64,000 nt of DNA from Flaccisagitta enflata. Its lineage: Eukaryota > Chaetognatha > Sagittoidea > Aphragmophora. The stretch spans positions 24,242,001 through 24,306,000 of the forward strand of contig OZ231128.1 in assembly GCA_965153355.1 (NCBI GenBank), read 5' to 3'. The translations under genes and the position numbers were made by a program. The notes beneath the pieces were generated by a model. It was not told the DNA's origin. It did no database searches and worked only from the letters and a program-made list of their open reading frames with translations. Positions 10,650 through 21,045 of the stretch are shown here, in pieces; position 1 is the stretch's first letter, and each line of letters opens with the position of its first letter.

Positions 10650-10734
10650 GGAATAAACGGAAGAATAAAAGGAAGAATGATCAAAAGAATGATCAAAAGA
10701 AGGAATGAAAGGAAGAGAGGAAGAAAGGAAGAGA

Positions 10735-10808
<74 letters not shown>

Positions 10809-10810
10809 AA
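10595..10810 (+). repeat. (GAAA)n microsatellite, two blocks
   Basis: GAAA tetranucleotide runs at about 10,610-10,650 and 10,736-10,810, separated by GGAAGAATGATCAAAAGA units. Confidence 0.95.
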
Positions 10811-10910
10811 AAATTTCGATGTACGCGTTAGTTCACAGTTCCCTTACTGAAGAAGACCAGAAAAAAACAACGCGATCACAATCGTCTATTTGCGTCTCTT
10901 CATAATAGAG

Positions 10911-11308
10911 TTTTTAGTCGCGTGCACGCGACTCTACACCTTGCTTTGTCGGTCCGTCCGTCCGTCCGTCCGTCGGTCCGTCCGTCCGTCGGTCCGTCCG
11001 TCACACTTTACTTTTTTGTAATATAACGTCGATTCTTAGGTCATTTTAAGTCCTTTTTAGTCATTAATAGTTATTCTAAGTCATTTTGAGTCATTCTAAG
11101 TCATTTTAAGTCATTCTAAGTCATTTTAAGTTATTTTAAGTCATTTTTGGTCATTAGGTTTTTGAGGCATTTTAAGTCCTTTTTGGACATTTTAAGTCAT
11201 TCTAAGTCATTCTAAGTCACTCTAAGTCATTCTAAGTCATACTAAGTTATTCTAAGTCATTCTTACCCTGTAAATCTCGCACGCGACTTATAGGTGTTGG
11301 CCTTGTTT
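10911..11308 (-). mobile_element. HINE-like element carrying a 10-bp minisatellite
   Basis: Hairpin GTCGCGTGCACGCGAC, TCTACACCTTGCTTTG and a GTCC microsatellite are followed by about 20 copies of a 10-bp unit (AAGTCATTTT / AAGTCATTCT) at about 11,035-11,262. It ends with TCTCGCACGCGACTTATAGG and TGTTGGCCTTGTTT. The copy at 59,741-60,340 carries the same minisatellite in the opposite orientation. Confidence 0.85.
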
Positions 11309-11330
11309 CTCTATCCTAGGGTTAGAGGAA

Positions 11331-11551
11331 TGTCCGATCGCGTTAACATCAGTATTGACATCTGCGCAGAAAAATTAGCATTACTCCTAAATGGATGAAC
11401 TTATTTACTTGAAATTTTGGATCCTGAGATAGAATTTGATGCTCTTTCAGATCATGTTAAGCAAAATCCACTGAATTAAAAAGAGAACTATGTTTATCAC
11501 TATGGTATGCATCGTGACACAATCGTGACAGGGTGTTAACGCGATCGGACA
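11331..11551. mobile_element. MITE with 18-bp perfect TIRs
   Basis: TGTCCGATCGCGTTAACA at 11,331-11,348 is exactly complementary to TGTTAACGCGATCGGACA at 11,534-11,551. The 221-bp unit has no coding potential. No convincing target duplication is visible, so the superfamily is open. Confidence 0.65.
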
Positions 11552-12110
11552 CCATAACAAAAAAATCAATTTCCAGGGCTAGAAAGGACATCAAGGTCTA
11601 AAATTTGGCATGCAACCTGGTTCATGTCTGTATTGAACGGGAGTAAAAAATTTTTTTTCGATTCCACTTTTGAAGGATGATTTATTGGCTTTCGCACACA
11701 ACTATGTATGGAAATCGGAAAAATCATGATTCTTGACAAATTTACTATGAGTGAACTTTTTCCATAGTAAATGACCACCGATCACCATCAATTTTTCGGT
11801 GCTTCTTTACGGATAGTAAAGGTACAAAAATGACCCATAGTTGGATAGGCTTGACGATTTCTTGATGTCCTTACCATAGTAGATATGAAGTGTGACATAA
11901 GTGCGACCAAAAAAATGGGCTGATTTGGCTCTAATTGTGGCCACCTAACCTATCAAAATATTGAGTATGAAGGATGTATGTCGGGCACTTGGTCCCAGGG
12001 GATGTCTAAGAACAGTTATTGTCATCGACGAAATGATTGGTGGGAAGAAACTATGCTTCTTCACCTACCAAATCGTGTATTTCAGCCGGCCCGGTTTAAA
12101 GGATAAAAGG
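11552..12110. other. Intergenic, nothing recognised
   Basis: Mixed AT-rich sequence with a few CATAGTA repeats (11,764; 11,814; 11,836; 11,875) but no gene or clear element. Confidence 0.4.
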
Positions 12111-12350
12111 CCCTATAAGAGGGTCTGTCCGTCGGTCCGTCCGTCGGTCCGTCGGTCCGTCCGTCCGTATGTCCGTTACGCAAGTGCAAAAACCGCGTTT
12201 CTCGGCTGTTTTTGGCCACGTCAAGATCCTATACTAAAACAAATGATCAACCAACCAACATGTTCGTCCATCTGTCTCTCCATACATGTCACATGATCAA
12301 TACACGCAGAGACACGGCCCGGACGCATCTTTGCCCAGTCGGGCTTGTTT
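12111..12350 (-). mobile_element. HINE-like element, GATGCG class, hairpin lost
   Basis: CCTATAAGAGGGTCTGTCCG, GTCC/GTCGGTCC units, GTTACGCAAGTGCAAAAACC, the same core as the copy at 7,645, then the subterminal CCGGACGCATCTTTGCC and GTCGGGCTTGTTT. The hairpin expected before 12,111 is missing. Confidence 0.8.
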
Positions 12351-12383
12351 ATGTTATCAGTGAGTATAATCACTCATTTCAGA

Positions 12384-12389
12384 CTCACA

Positions 12390-12487
<98 letters not shown>

Positions 12488-12499
12488 CACACACACACA

Positions 12500-12549
<50 letters not shown>

Positions 12550-12594
12550 TACACGTTCACACACACACATACACGTTCACACACACTCACACTT
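12384..12594 (+). repeat. (CA)n microsatellite
   Basis: About 100 bp of pure CA followed by a variant zone with ACACAAAAAC and ACATACACGTTC interruptions. Confidence 0.95.
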
Positions 12595-12814
12595 TCAAGG
12601 TGATATTTCATTTGAGACTTTCTAAAGTGACATTTAATCTAAGACTTTCTTTTTAGAATGCCAGGCGTAACGTATATACGAGTGGATTTTCAAAGGTCGA
12701 TTCTCTGGTTCATCTTTTCTACAACCTGGATTAGATGTGACTTAAGGAAATGTTATATCTCATGAATACATCTCACTCTTAGTTCTTACAAGGCATAAAC
12801 GCTCGTTTTTGTCC

Positions 12815-12880
12815 CATGTATGCATCTCTATAGTTTGCTTTTTTGGTCGGTCAGTCCATCCGTCCGTCCAGGCTCTCTTT
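12815..12880 (-). mobile_element. HINE remnant, GATGCG class
   Basis: TGTATGCATCTCTATAGTTTGC followed by GGTCGGTCAGTCC and CCGTCCGTCC. It is a decayed hairpin end plus microsatellite. Confidence 0.5.
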
Positions 12881-12951
12881 ACATATTCTTTTTTCACAAA
12901 AAGTAACTGTACTCAAAGAAAAAGCAACTGTTTGAAAAATATTCTTACAAT

Positions 12952-13137
12952 ATTTAGTCGCGTGCACGCGACTCTATAACACGCTATATCGGTCGGATGA
13001 TTGGTAACACTTAGCTTTTTCGGCTTTATGGGCGGTTTTTGTATTACCGATCCTGCCAAAATGCTTGGTTAGCCTGTTTTATCACTGCCCCTGCCAATCT
13101 GCACGCGACTTCGGTAGTTGTGCATCCGGCCTTGCTT
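12952..13137 (-). mobile_element. HINE-like element, GTCGCGTG class, short microsatellite
   Basis: Hairpin GTCGCGTGCACGCGAC, TCTATAACACGCTATATC, a single GGTCGG unit, TAACACTTAGC, GATCCTGCCAAAATGCTTGG, the subterminal GCACGCGACTTCGGTAG and GCATCCGGCCTTGCTT. It is almost complete apart from the collapsed microsatellite. Confidence 0.85.
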
Positions 13138-13235
13138 ATTTCATTCGAGAGTAGACGAATATGTTAACTTTTCATAGATTCATAAATTCAACAACTTATT
13201 TTTCTTTATTTCTTTGTTTGTTTTTTTCAATACAC

Positions 13236-13524
13236 TTTTTTTAGTCGCGTGCTACTCGACTCTACACCCCGCATTTTCGATCCGTCCATCGGTCCGTCCG
13301 TCCGTCCGTCCGTCCGTCCGTCCGTCCGTCCGTCCGTCCGTCCGTCCGTCCGTCCGTCCGTCCGTCCGTCCGTCCGTCCGTCCGTCACACTTTACTTTTT
13401 TGGTTGTTTTTTTTTTTTTTGCGGTCTTTGGCCTCACAGCTCCTGCCCAGATGATCAAGTGACCAAAAATACGGCTCCTGCCCATCTGCACGCGACTGGG
13501 GTAGCCGTGTATCCGGCCTTGTTT
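13236..13524 (-). mobile_element. HINE-like element with a long (TCCG)n tract
   Basis: Hairpin GTCGCGTGCTACTCGAC (one arm mutated), TCTACACCCCGCATTTTC, about 100 bp of nearly pure TCCG (13,280-13,386), CACACTTTACTTTTTTGG, a T run, CTCACAGCTCCTGCCCAGAT, the subterminal GCACGCGACTGGGGTAGCC and GTGTATCCGGCCTTGTTTT. This is the clearest example of the family microsatellite. Confidence 0.92.
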
Positions 13525-13946
13525 TATAAGAATCAGGTTTATGAGAACGTTATGCTTCAAATCGTCAAAAATCTAAGATCATGCTGAAAACATTGGAAGG
13601 CTTTATTTCTCCAAGAATTTAAGAACCTTAGGTTTAAAATCTTAGAAATCTAAGAACATTTTTTGAGTTTTTTTTTAAATCGATTGCTATTTGTAAATAG
13701 ACAGACGCTGTATCTTTTCTGTTCAACAAATTATATCTCTTTATATAGCGTGTATCTTTTTACTTTCATTAATGTTAACATATACTGCTTTGTTGTTTCA
13801 CTGACAAACTCAACTTATTAAGAACGTTCTTAGTTGAAGGTTAAAAACTATGTTTAAATTAAGAACATTTTAAGAACATTTAAGCCTTAAAACAGCTTAA
13901 GATTTAAGATCATTGAAGGCTTGCCCAAAAAATGACGTTCTTATAA
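13525..13946. other. Intergenic with degenerate TTAAGAAC repeats
   Basis: AAGAACNTT and TTAAGAAC motifs recur at 13,620, 13,650, 13,819, 13,859 and 13,873. No gene or element end is seen. Confidence 0.45.
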
Positions 13947-14149
13947 AACAAGGCCATACCGTGACACAAGTCGCGTGCGGGTGGGCAGGGGTAGTGAAAA
14001 AATAGACCAACCGAGCCATTGGGCGGGAGCAGTAACTCCCAAACCGCCCAAAAGCGCTAAAAAATCAAAGTGTGACCAACGGACGGACAGACCAACAGAC
14101 AAACAGATAGACAGAGCGGCTTGTAGAGTCGCGTGCACGCGACTAAAAA
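13947..14149 (+). mobile_element. HINE-like element, GTCGCGTG class, intact, + orientation
   Basis: AACAAGGCCATACCGTGACA, the subterminal AAGTCGCGTGCGGGTGGGCA, GGGCGGGAGCAGTAACTCCC, AAAGTGTGACC, a GGAC/AGAC microsatellite, GCGGCTTGTAGA and the terminal GTCGCG-TGCA-CGCGAC followed by TAAAAAA. The subterminal GTCGCGTGC is the complement of the outer hairpin side. Confidence 0.9.
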
Positions 14150-14168
14150 AGTGTAGGTATCTAACAAT

Positions 14169-14201
<33 letters not shown>

Positions 14202-14595
14202 CTTCTTTTGCTTTTGGCACTGCTTGTTTTTGCTCTCTTTTAAGCGGTACTTTCCTTTTGATAATCTACTTCTCCTTTTCCTTAATCTCTTTTTTTTTAT
14301 CCATTTTTTTTGTTTGCCTTAATTCCTTCTTCGACTTCGTGTGATCTTCCTTTTTGACATACTCCGTTTTTCGTCTCTCATACACACGAGTAGGAATTGT
14401 ATGTGTTTCCTTTAATTCAAAATAATCTGGAATTTCTACTTGCTCTACTGTAGACAATTCCCAACACTTTTTGATGTATCAGTGATATTCTTTTCCTGCT
14501 TAAACAGTAAACATGTGAAAAATCTTTGCCATTTTAACTATTTTTATTCCTTGTTCATTGTGCACATTGACCAAATGTGAACACACCCTTCACTT
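14150..14595. other. Poly-T tract and AT-rich sequence
   Basis: A 31-bp T run at 14,171-14,201 follows the HINE. The remainder up to 14,595 is AT-rich with no supported feature. Confidence 0.5.
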
Positions 14596-14596
14596 T

Positions 14597-14790
14597 TCAG
14601 TCGCGAATGAACGACACGAAAAAGGCCTCGTCCGTCCTCCCGTTGGTCCTGCGATTTTTCGGTCCATTGCTCAACATGCAGAAGTCGAAAAGTTGAAAAA
14701 GAATCATTTTATATGCTTGTGTGTGTTGGTGGGAGGGGGGAGTGGACGCCCCTGCCCACCCGTTGGCGACGATATTGTAACCCCGCGGTA
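14597..14790 (-). mobile_element. Divergent HINE-like element (GTCGC.A class)
   Basis: CAGTCGCGAATGAACGACAC looks like a decayed terminal hairpin. GTCCGTCC, GGTCC, a G run and CCTGCCCACCCGTTGGCGAC follow, and then TTGTAACCCCGCGGT. The same right-hand block (CTGCCCACCCGTCTGCGATG, then CAACCCTGCGTT) occurs at 41,240-41,425, so the two form a separate subfamily. Confidence 0.5.
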
Positions 14791-14795
14791 TTATT

Positions 14796-14975
14796 TTGGG
14801 CAGCGGCGTCAACGGGGCCGTTGACCTATGCTTTCTGACATAGGGGAAATTTCTCTTTCTTTTCCTCCTTCTCCGTCCCTCCACTCTCTTGAGGCCCAAA
14901 CTCAGCCTCTATGTTTAATTCCATGCCCAAATTTAAGCCAAGCATAGGTCATCAGCTTCTTCGGGGCTGCTGCCC
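14796..14975 (-). repeat. Family B element, short
   Basis: GGGCAGCGGCGTCAACGGGG and TGACCTATGCTTTCTGACAT on the left are mirrored by AGCATAGGTCATCAGCTTCT and GGGGCTGCTGCCCC at 14,941-14,975. Between them lie TTTCCTCCTTCTCCGTCCCT and two minisatellite units. Confidence 0.65.
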
Positions 14976-15039
14976 CTTTCGATCATTCCAAGCAAGGCGT
15001 CTGGTATGGCTAACCATTTACGATAAGTTTTACATATGC

Positions 15040-15200
15040 ACGCAAAAAATGTGCACAATCCCGTTATCCTTTTTTTTTTCCTACACAGTGCACACGCAAG
15101 AATGTGAACAATCCCGTAATCCTTTTTTCTTCCGTGCACAGTGCACACGCACCCAGTGCACAGTGCACACGCACCCAGTGCACAGTACACACGCGCCGCG
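15040..15200 (+). repeat. Tandem repeat of GTGCACAGTGCACACGC units
   Basis: A larger unit of about 65 bp (GTGCACAATCCCGTTATCCTTTT, then a pyrimidine stretch) occurs twice. It is followed by three 22-bp units of AGTGCACACGCACCCAGTGC type. Each unit contains the palindrome GTGCAC. Confidence 0.8.
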
Positions 15201-15289
15201 TAGGAACAGCAAAATTCCAAGAGAAAAACCTAATTAGACGTGAAAAGGGAAAAGTTGGAAAACGAAAGGAAAGATGAATTTCTGAGTCG

Positions 15290-15645
15290 TCTTCGGCGGT
15301 GACGGTTTCGATGGCGGCGGCGGTGGTGGCGGTAGTGGCGGTAGTAGTGTCGGTGGTGGCGGTGGTGGCGGTGGTGGCGGTAGTGGTGGCGGTGGTGGCG
15401 GTAGTGGCGGTAATAGTGCCGGTGGTGGCGGTGGTTGTTGCGGCGGTGATGGTGGCGGTGGTGGCGGTGGTTGTGGGGTCGTGGTTGTAGCGGTGGCTGT
15501 GGCGGCGGTTAGGGTAGTGATGGTGATCAAAATCTGTAGCGATAACAACGGTAGCAGCGGTGGCGACGGCGGTGGCGGTGGTGGCGGTGGTGGCGGTGGT
15601 GGCGGTTGAGGCGGTGGCGAGGGCAGTGGCTTTAGTAGCTGGTGG
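15290..15645 (+). repeat. (GGCGGT)n GC-rich minisatellite
   Basis: About 350 bp of GGTGGC/GGCGGT hexamers with interruptions at about 15,500-15,555. Val/Ala frames on one strand and Pro frames on the other are products of the repeat and lack any start context or domain. Confidence 0.9.
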
Positions 15646-16080
15646 CTACGACCGCGCAAACGGTTGCACTGTGCCATGCTGCGATTGTGGTGCCATGGAT
15701 GTAGGGGACGCCACGTCCACCACGTCCATGGACGTGGTAAAAGTCGGTCCGGAAAAGCAAGTCGGTCTTGAATTAGGAGTGATTCATGGTTAAAAAATTA
15801 AAATTTCTTTTAAAAACAGCCTAAGAAGAGAAAAATTTATTTGAAATGTAACAAAAAACCCTTAGATGGAAGATCATCATACAAAAATGATGCAAAAAGT
15901 AAGAATTAACAATTCCTTTTTACAGTTATCACTTTTTGCATAAGTCGGTCTTGATCATGACTTGGTCTTGAAATGTTTAGTGGACGAATTTCAGAGCTCC
16001 CCTTGGGCCCTACATCCATGTGTGGTGCTAGTGTTTGAAATTGTCTCCTAGGAAAGCAAGAAACATGCTTCATAGGTGGA
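15646..16080. other. Intergenic, nothing recognised
   Basis: AAGTCGGTCTTGA occurs at 15,757 and 15,940, and a small hairpin (TGCAAAAAGT at 15,892, ACTTTTTGCA at 15,930) lies between the two. No gene is seen. Confidence 0.4.
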
Positions 16081-16082
16081 TG

Positions 16083-16124
16083 CACGCTATTAGCGGGTTC
16101 GTTCTAGCGATACTCCACTTTAAG
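16083..16124 (-). mobile_element. Solo end of a pogo-like MITE
   Basis: Minus-strand TAAAGTGGAGTATCGCTAGA and CGAACCCGCTAATAGCG match the left end of the intact MITE at 3,510. No second end is present. Confidence 0.55.
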
Positions 16125-16780
16125 TTAAAAAAAGGTTCAGACTAAATACTACAAAGTCACCCATGACCAAAATGAGCTGGTTAAAGTATGTTAACTGCAT
16201 ACATTGATAAGTACTCACAGATTGTAATCTTTCGTCGCAGCGAAAAAGAGCTTAAAGAAAAAGAAAGCTTAGGTTTACTAGGTAAGAGGTCAATGAATAA
16301 TTGAGTTGCCAGGGAAATGGAATGTTGAAAAGTGCAGTTAAAGAGAAAGGGAGAGTGTAACTCTATAACCGTTATTCACCGCGTAACAGCCGAGGTCATT
16401 CATTTAATTTTGATTACTAAACCACATCGCTTTTGAGAGCTGATTATCGACGGCACATCGACTTCGAGCGGCGGATTTACAGCAAACAAACTCAGATCAG
16501 GGCAACAGCTGCGCATGTGGTAGATAAAATACCCACACTTGACACACATACACCTATGAATAACTTGAATACCATAATGAAGACAACGGCAGACTGATCG
16601 ACCAACTGACCAACATAGTAGCGTATTGTCCCGTGTCCACACAAAAAATGGCCAAAAAGGCAAAATTATCCTGGGATTTTTGGCATTATCTATTGATCGT
16701 CTCTTTAGTATTTCAGTCACACAGTGAAGATTTGTGTCTTTATCTGTCTGTCTGATTCTTTCCCCAGTGCTGTCACTGTT
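16125..16780. other. Intergenic, nothing recognised
   Basis: Normal-complexity sequence without a supportable exon or element. Confidence 0.4.
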
Positions 16781-16781
16781 A

Positions 16782-16888
<107 letters not shown>

Positions 16889-17404
16889 AAACACAATGTT
16901 CCTCTGTTAGTCTGTATGAGAAAAAAAAAATTCTGGCTTGTTAGGAGATTGCATCACCTCAGTGCTTCATTTGATGACGCAATACTGCTTCAGCCACTGC
17001 CCTTATTAGAGCAATTCGGCCGTCCAAGACCATATCCACGGATCAGAACATGTTACAAGTGTTGTTTGATCTGATAGGACTCACAATAACAAGAAGCAGA
17101 GTGGGGAAGGAAACAAAGGTAGGAGCCTTAGCTAGAGGTGTTGAATGACAAGAAAATTGCCATACCTTCCAAATAAATGACACGCTGCCAAATATGTGCC
17201 TCTCCGTTTCTTTCTATTTCTTTCTCTTTGTCTATCTTACCCAATCTTACCTCTATTGTATTAAAGGTCTTACTTTCTGTGTTTTCACTGAGTTTTTCTG
17301 TCCTTTATCTGATACCAGATATCTTTCCACTGTCTATCTTTGTCTATCTTACCCTTCCAATTTCATAGTCTCTCTATCCAGAAACAGCAGTCTTTCTTTC
17401 GGTT

Positions 17405-17581
<177 letters not shown>

Positions 17582-17674
17582 GTCGAGGCACAGCGAGGCC
17601 TTATCTCTCTCTCAGGTTTGCCTCCATTTTGCCGTTCTTGCCGGGATCCCGACCTTTTCCCATTTATTATTAAC

Positions 17675-18010
17675 TTGTGCTCCACCTCCTCCTTTATTTC
17701 CTCCTTTCTCCTCCTTTCTCTTCCTTTATCCTCCTATATCGTCCTTTCTCCTCCTTTCTTTCCTCTTTTCTCTTACTTTCTCCGACTTTCTTCTTTTCTT
17801 CCTTTCTTCCGTTCTCCTTCTTTCTCTCCTCTTTTCCTGCTACAATCTCCTTCTTTCTCCTCTATCCCTCTACTTTCTCCACCTTCTTCTCCTTCCTCTC
17901 CCTATTTTTTCTACTTTCTCCTCCTTTCTCCTCCTTTCTCTTCATTCTTTCCTCTTTCCCTTCTACTTTGTCCTTTACTCTCTCTCTTCTGCTTCCTTCC
18001 ACTTAACGTT
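17675..18010 (+). repeat. Pyrimidine-rich degenerate repeat (TTTCTCCTCC)
   Basis: About 330 bp of CTCCTTTCTCCTCC-type units with high pyrimidine bias. The Ser/Phe/Leu frames here are not proteins. Confidence 0.8.
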
Positions 18011-18257
18011 ATTCTCCCGCCTTCAATATACAATGCAATATGTTCTGCTTTGGCCAAACGTATTGTTTTCCTACGGAAAAGGATACTACACAAATGGAGT
18101 GTTGTCTCATCTTAACCCTGTCATTGACACTTGCACTGGCAAACGCAGCGACTCTTTTTAAAGCTAGCTACCCGAGCAAAATATTCCTTGGTTATGTGTT
18201 GAATCAGCACAACACAATGTATCCACTCACATACTTTTGTACCATCATGTCACTAAC

Positions 18258-18790
18258 CACACCTCGAAAGACTTCGGAAGAAGCCTCATGAAAATACCAT
18301 GTCATGAGACTTTGCATGGTGTTCATAAACACTATGGAGGAGGTCGGAAAAATAGGGGCAAAAAAATCCCTATTGTAGGAGTACAGTAAATGCCACCTAA
18401 AGTCAATGCACAAATTCTATCTTTTTTAGTAAAATCCAATTGATTCTGATTGTTCAATCACCTTCAGGTGGTTCATTCTCAATGCCTTACTTGTTCTTAA
18501 CATGTCCCAGAGCATTGAAAGACTAATCCTATTTGTCCTACAGTTGTCCCAGACTTGTCCTGAAGGCTGAAGTTGTCCTAAAAGTGTAAAAAGCTTACTC
18601 CAAAATATCAAGAAAAATCCCTTTCAGCCAAAAGCTTTCTTAACAAATGTTTATTAAACTCGCCAAAGCTGTCTTAGAAGTGTTCTAGACTTGTCCTTGA
18701 AGTGTCCTTGAATTTTCCTCAACTTGTCCTAGAATATATAACTTGTCCTAGACTTGTCCAAGGCCTGTCCTAATTGTCCTGAAGTTGAAA
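18258..18790 (+). repeat. Long inverted repeat, left copy (partner at 25,366-25,797)
   Basis: It begins CTCGAAAGACTTCGGAAGAA and runs through CCATGTCATGAGACTTTGCA, AGTCAATGCACAAATT and CATGTCCCAGAGCATTGAAA into a zone of degenerate TTGTCCTAGACTTGTCC repeats. The reverse complement of 25,366-25,797 follows the same order with about four mismatches over the outer 150 bp. The two copies are 7.1 kb apart in opposite orientation. Confidence 0.85.
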
Positions 18791-19260
18791 TAGTTGTCAA
18801 AAAAATCCTACATCGTTGTCAAGAAGATGTCCAAAAAACTGTCTAACAGTTATTCAAATGTTGTCTTTCAATTCTTTCAGCGTCATAGCAAGTGTGGTAA
18901 AATGACATTAAAAACGAACTTTTGTCTTTCAATTATTGGAGAGTTGCTTGAATATTCATGGAGTGGTTTTGATTAATACATTTGTTCAATACCTCTCTCA
19001 GCATCCTCCACTAAGTATATGTTCTGCAATTAAGTTTTTTTTTAATGTCCATTTATACATTTGACCTTAAACCTCTTTTGGGTAAATCAGACCTCTGAGG
19101 CCTTATTTCTCAATCACTCTGTTTGCCTGTCTCCCTCCCATAACACTTCATACAGGCTTTAAACAGCTCTTTTAAGGTCAATGCCCTGTAGGATACTGGG
19201 GTGATAATTCTAATATTTGTCAATCTGTATGTCCATCCATCTGTCTGTCTGTCCTTTTAG

Positions 19261-19395
19261 ACAGTGGCCCCAAAGGGGTTGATGACCTATGCTTTCACAC
19301 ATCAGGGGGATTTTCTCCTCCTTTTTGGGCAGCAGCCCCGAAGGGGCCGATGTCCTATGCTTTCACACAGGAGAAATTTCTCCTCCTTTTGGGCA
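19261..19395 (+). repeat. Family B terminal repeats, two in tandem
   Basis: Two copies of CAGCAGCCCCGAAGGGGCCG-like termini followed by GATGACCTATGCTTTCACAC and a TTTCTCCTCCTTTTGGGCAG spacer are stacked head to tail before the next element. Confidence 0.75.
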
Positions 19396-19868
19396 GCGGC
19401 CCCAAAGGGCCGATGTCCTGTAGGACACAGGGGGGAATTTCAAGACATTCGTCCTTCCGTCCGTCCATTCATCCGTCTGTCCCCCCCCGTTGACCTTCAA
19501 GGCCTCAAATCAGCCCTTCCAGGCCTCAAATTAGTCCTCCAAGACCTCAATTTAGCCCTCTAGGCCTCAAATCTGCCCTTTTGGCTTGGAATTAGCCTCC
19601 CGCATGTCTCAAATCTACCCTCCAGACCTCAAATCTGCCCTCCAGACCTTTAATCAGCCCTCCAAGCATCAAATCAACCCCCCAAACCTCAAATCTGCTC
19701 TCCAAGCCTTAATTCTGCCCTCCAGCCCTCAAATATGCCTTCAGTGGCCTAAATCAGCCATATAACACCTGAAATATGCCCCCTCAGGACGGACGAAAGG
19801 ACGGACATCTCGAAATTCCCCTCTGTGTTCTACAGGACATCGGCCCTTTGGGGCCGCTGCCCTGCTCT
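19396..19868 (+). repeat. Family B element with about 80-bp TIRs and minisatellite core
   Basis: The left arm GGGCAGCGGCCCCAAAGGGC, CGATGTCCTGTAGGACACAG and GGGGGAATTTCAAGACATTC, with CCGTCCGTCC, is mirrored at 19,790-19,868 (GGACGGACATCTCGAAATTC, CTGTGTTCTACAGGACATCG, GCCCTTTGGGGCCGCTGCCC). The core is about fourteen copies of a 20-bp unit (GCCTCAAATCTGCCCTCCAA). No protein is encoded. Confidence 0.85.
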
Positions 19869-20470
19869 CACTCCACCTCTTCACTGGATCACTTCCAGCA
19901 GGGCATCGGGTACCGCTGACCATGTGCGATCCTTGGATGACTAGTTCTCCGTCCACCCTCTTCAAAGCACATATTCTAGCCTTGAGGCTCAAATCCTAAC
20001 CTTGAGGCCCAAATTCTAACTGCAAGGCCCAAATCCTAGCCTCGAGGCTCAAATCCCAACCTCAAGGCTCAAATCCCAACCTTAAGACTCAAATCCCAAC
20101 CTCAAGGCCTTGAGGCTCAAATCCAAACCTCGAGGCTTAAATCCCAAACTCAAGGCTCAAATCCCAACCTTGAGGCTCACATTCCAACCTTGAGGCTCAG
20201 ATCCCAGCCTAGAAGCTCAAATCCCAGCCTAGAGACTCAAATTCCAACGTCAAGGCTCAGATCCCAAACTCAAGGCTCAATTCCCAGCCTTGAAGCTCAA
20301 ATCCCAGCCTCCAGGCTCAAATCCCAGCCTCCAGGCTCAAATCACAGCCTCGAGGCTCAGATCCCAGCCACAAGGTTCACATCCCAACCTTGAGGCTCAA
20401 ATCCTTTTCTGATCAAGGCTCAAATCCCATTATTGATGCTCCCTTTCAAGCCTAGATCCTCAAAAATTAC
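19869..20470 (+). repeat. Family B flank plus minisatellite (AGGCTCAAATCCCAGCCT)n
   Basis: CTGCTCTCACTCCACCTCTT, GGATCACTTCCAGCAGGGCA and TCGGGTACCGCTGACCATGT occur as in other copies, then about twenty units of a 20-bp repeat (AATCCCAACCTTGAGGCTCA) run to 20,455. Confidence 0.8.
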
Positions 20471-21045
20471 TGAGCATAGGTCATTGGCCCCTTTGGGGCC
20501 GCTGCCCCTCTCACCATTACACAACAAAACAAGTCATCCAAGGATCACACATGGTCAGCAGTACCCGATGCCTTGCTGGGAGTGATCCAGTAAAGAGGTG
20601 GAGTGAGAGCAGGGCAGCAGCCCCAAAGGGCCTTCCGTCTGACCTCATGGGCTCTAGATGGCTAATTTAGGCCACTGAAGGTAAATTTGGAGGCTGGAGG
20701 GCAAAATTAAGGCTTGGAGAGCAGATTTGAGGTTTGGAGGGCTGGTTTTATGCTTGGAGGGCTGATTGAAGGTCTGGAGGGCGGATTTGAGGTCTGGAGG
20801 GCAGATTTGTGGCATGAGGGGGGGGCTGATTTGAAGCAAAGAGGGCTAATTTGAGGCCTGGAGGGCTAAATTGAGGCCTAGGAGGGCTTACTTGAGGCCT
20901 GAGAGGGCTTACTCGAGGCCTGGATGGTCATCGGGGGAGGATGGATGGACGGACGGAGGGACGGATGGAAGGACGGATGGATGTCTCAAAATCCCCCCTG
21001 TGTTTTACAGGACATTGGCCCTTTGGGGCTGCTGCCCAAAAAGTC
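20471..21045 (+). repeat. Family B elements, inverted ends and minisatellite
   Basis: GGCCCCTTTGGGGCCGCTGC (20,489), CAAGGATCACACATGGTCAG with GTACC, and GGGCAGCAGCCCCAAAGGGC (20,611) are followed by about twelve 20-bp units (GGAGGGCTGATTTGAGGCCT). The element closes with GGACGGATGGATGTCTCAAA and GGCCCTTTGGGGCTGCTGCC at 21,017-21,037. Confidence 0.75.

Noticed and set aside
13276-13390. (TCCG)n array considered as a CRISPR or regulatory array
   Set aside because: The units are directly adjacent without spacers, and the tract is the standard microsatellite inside an HINE in a eukaryotic genome.
15234-15677. Proline-rich minus-strand frame of 147 codons
   Set aside because: It is the complement of the (GGCGGT)n minisatellite, with no domain, signal or splice context.
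17675-18161. Long Ser/Phe/Leu frame downstream of a CT tract
   Set aside because: It is a degenerate pyrimidine repeat. The part after 18,010 has no domain-like sequence and runs towards the inverted repeat at 18,258.
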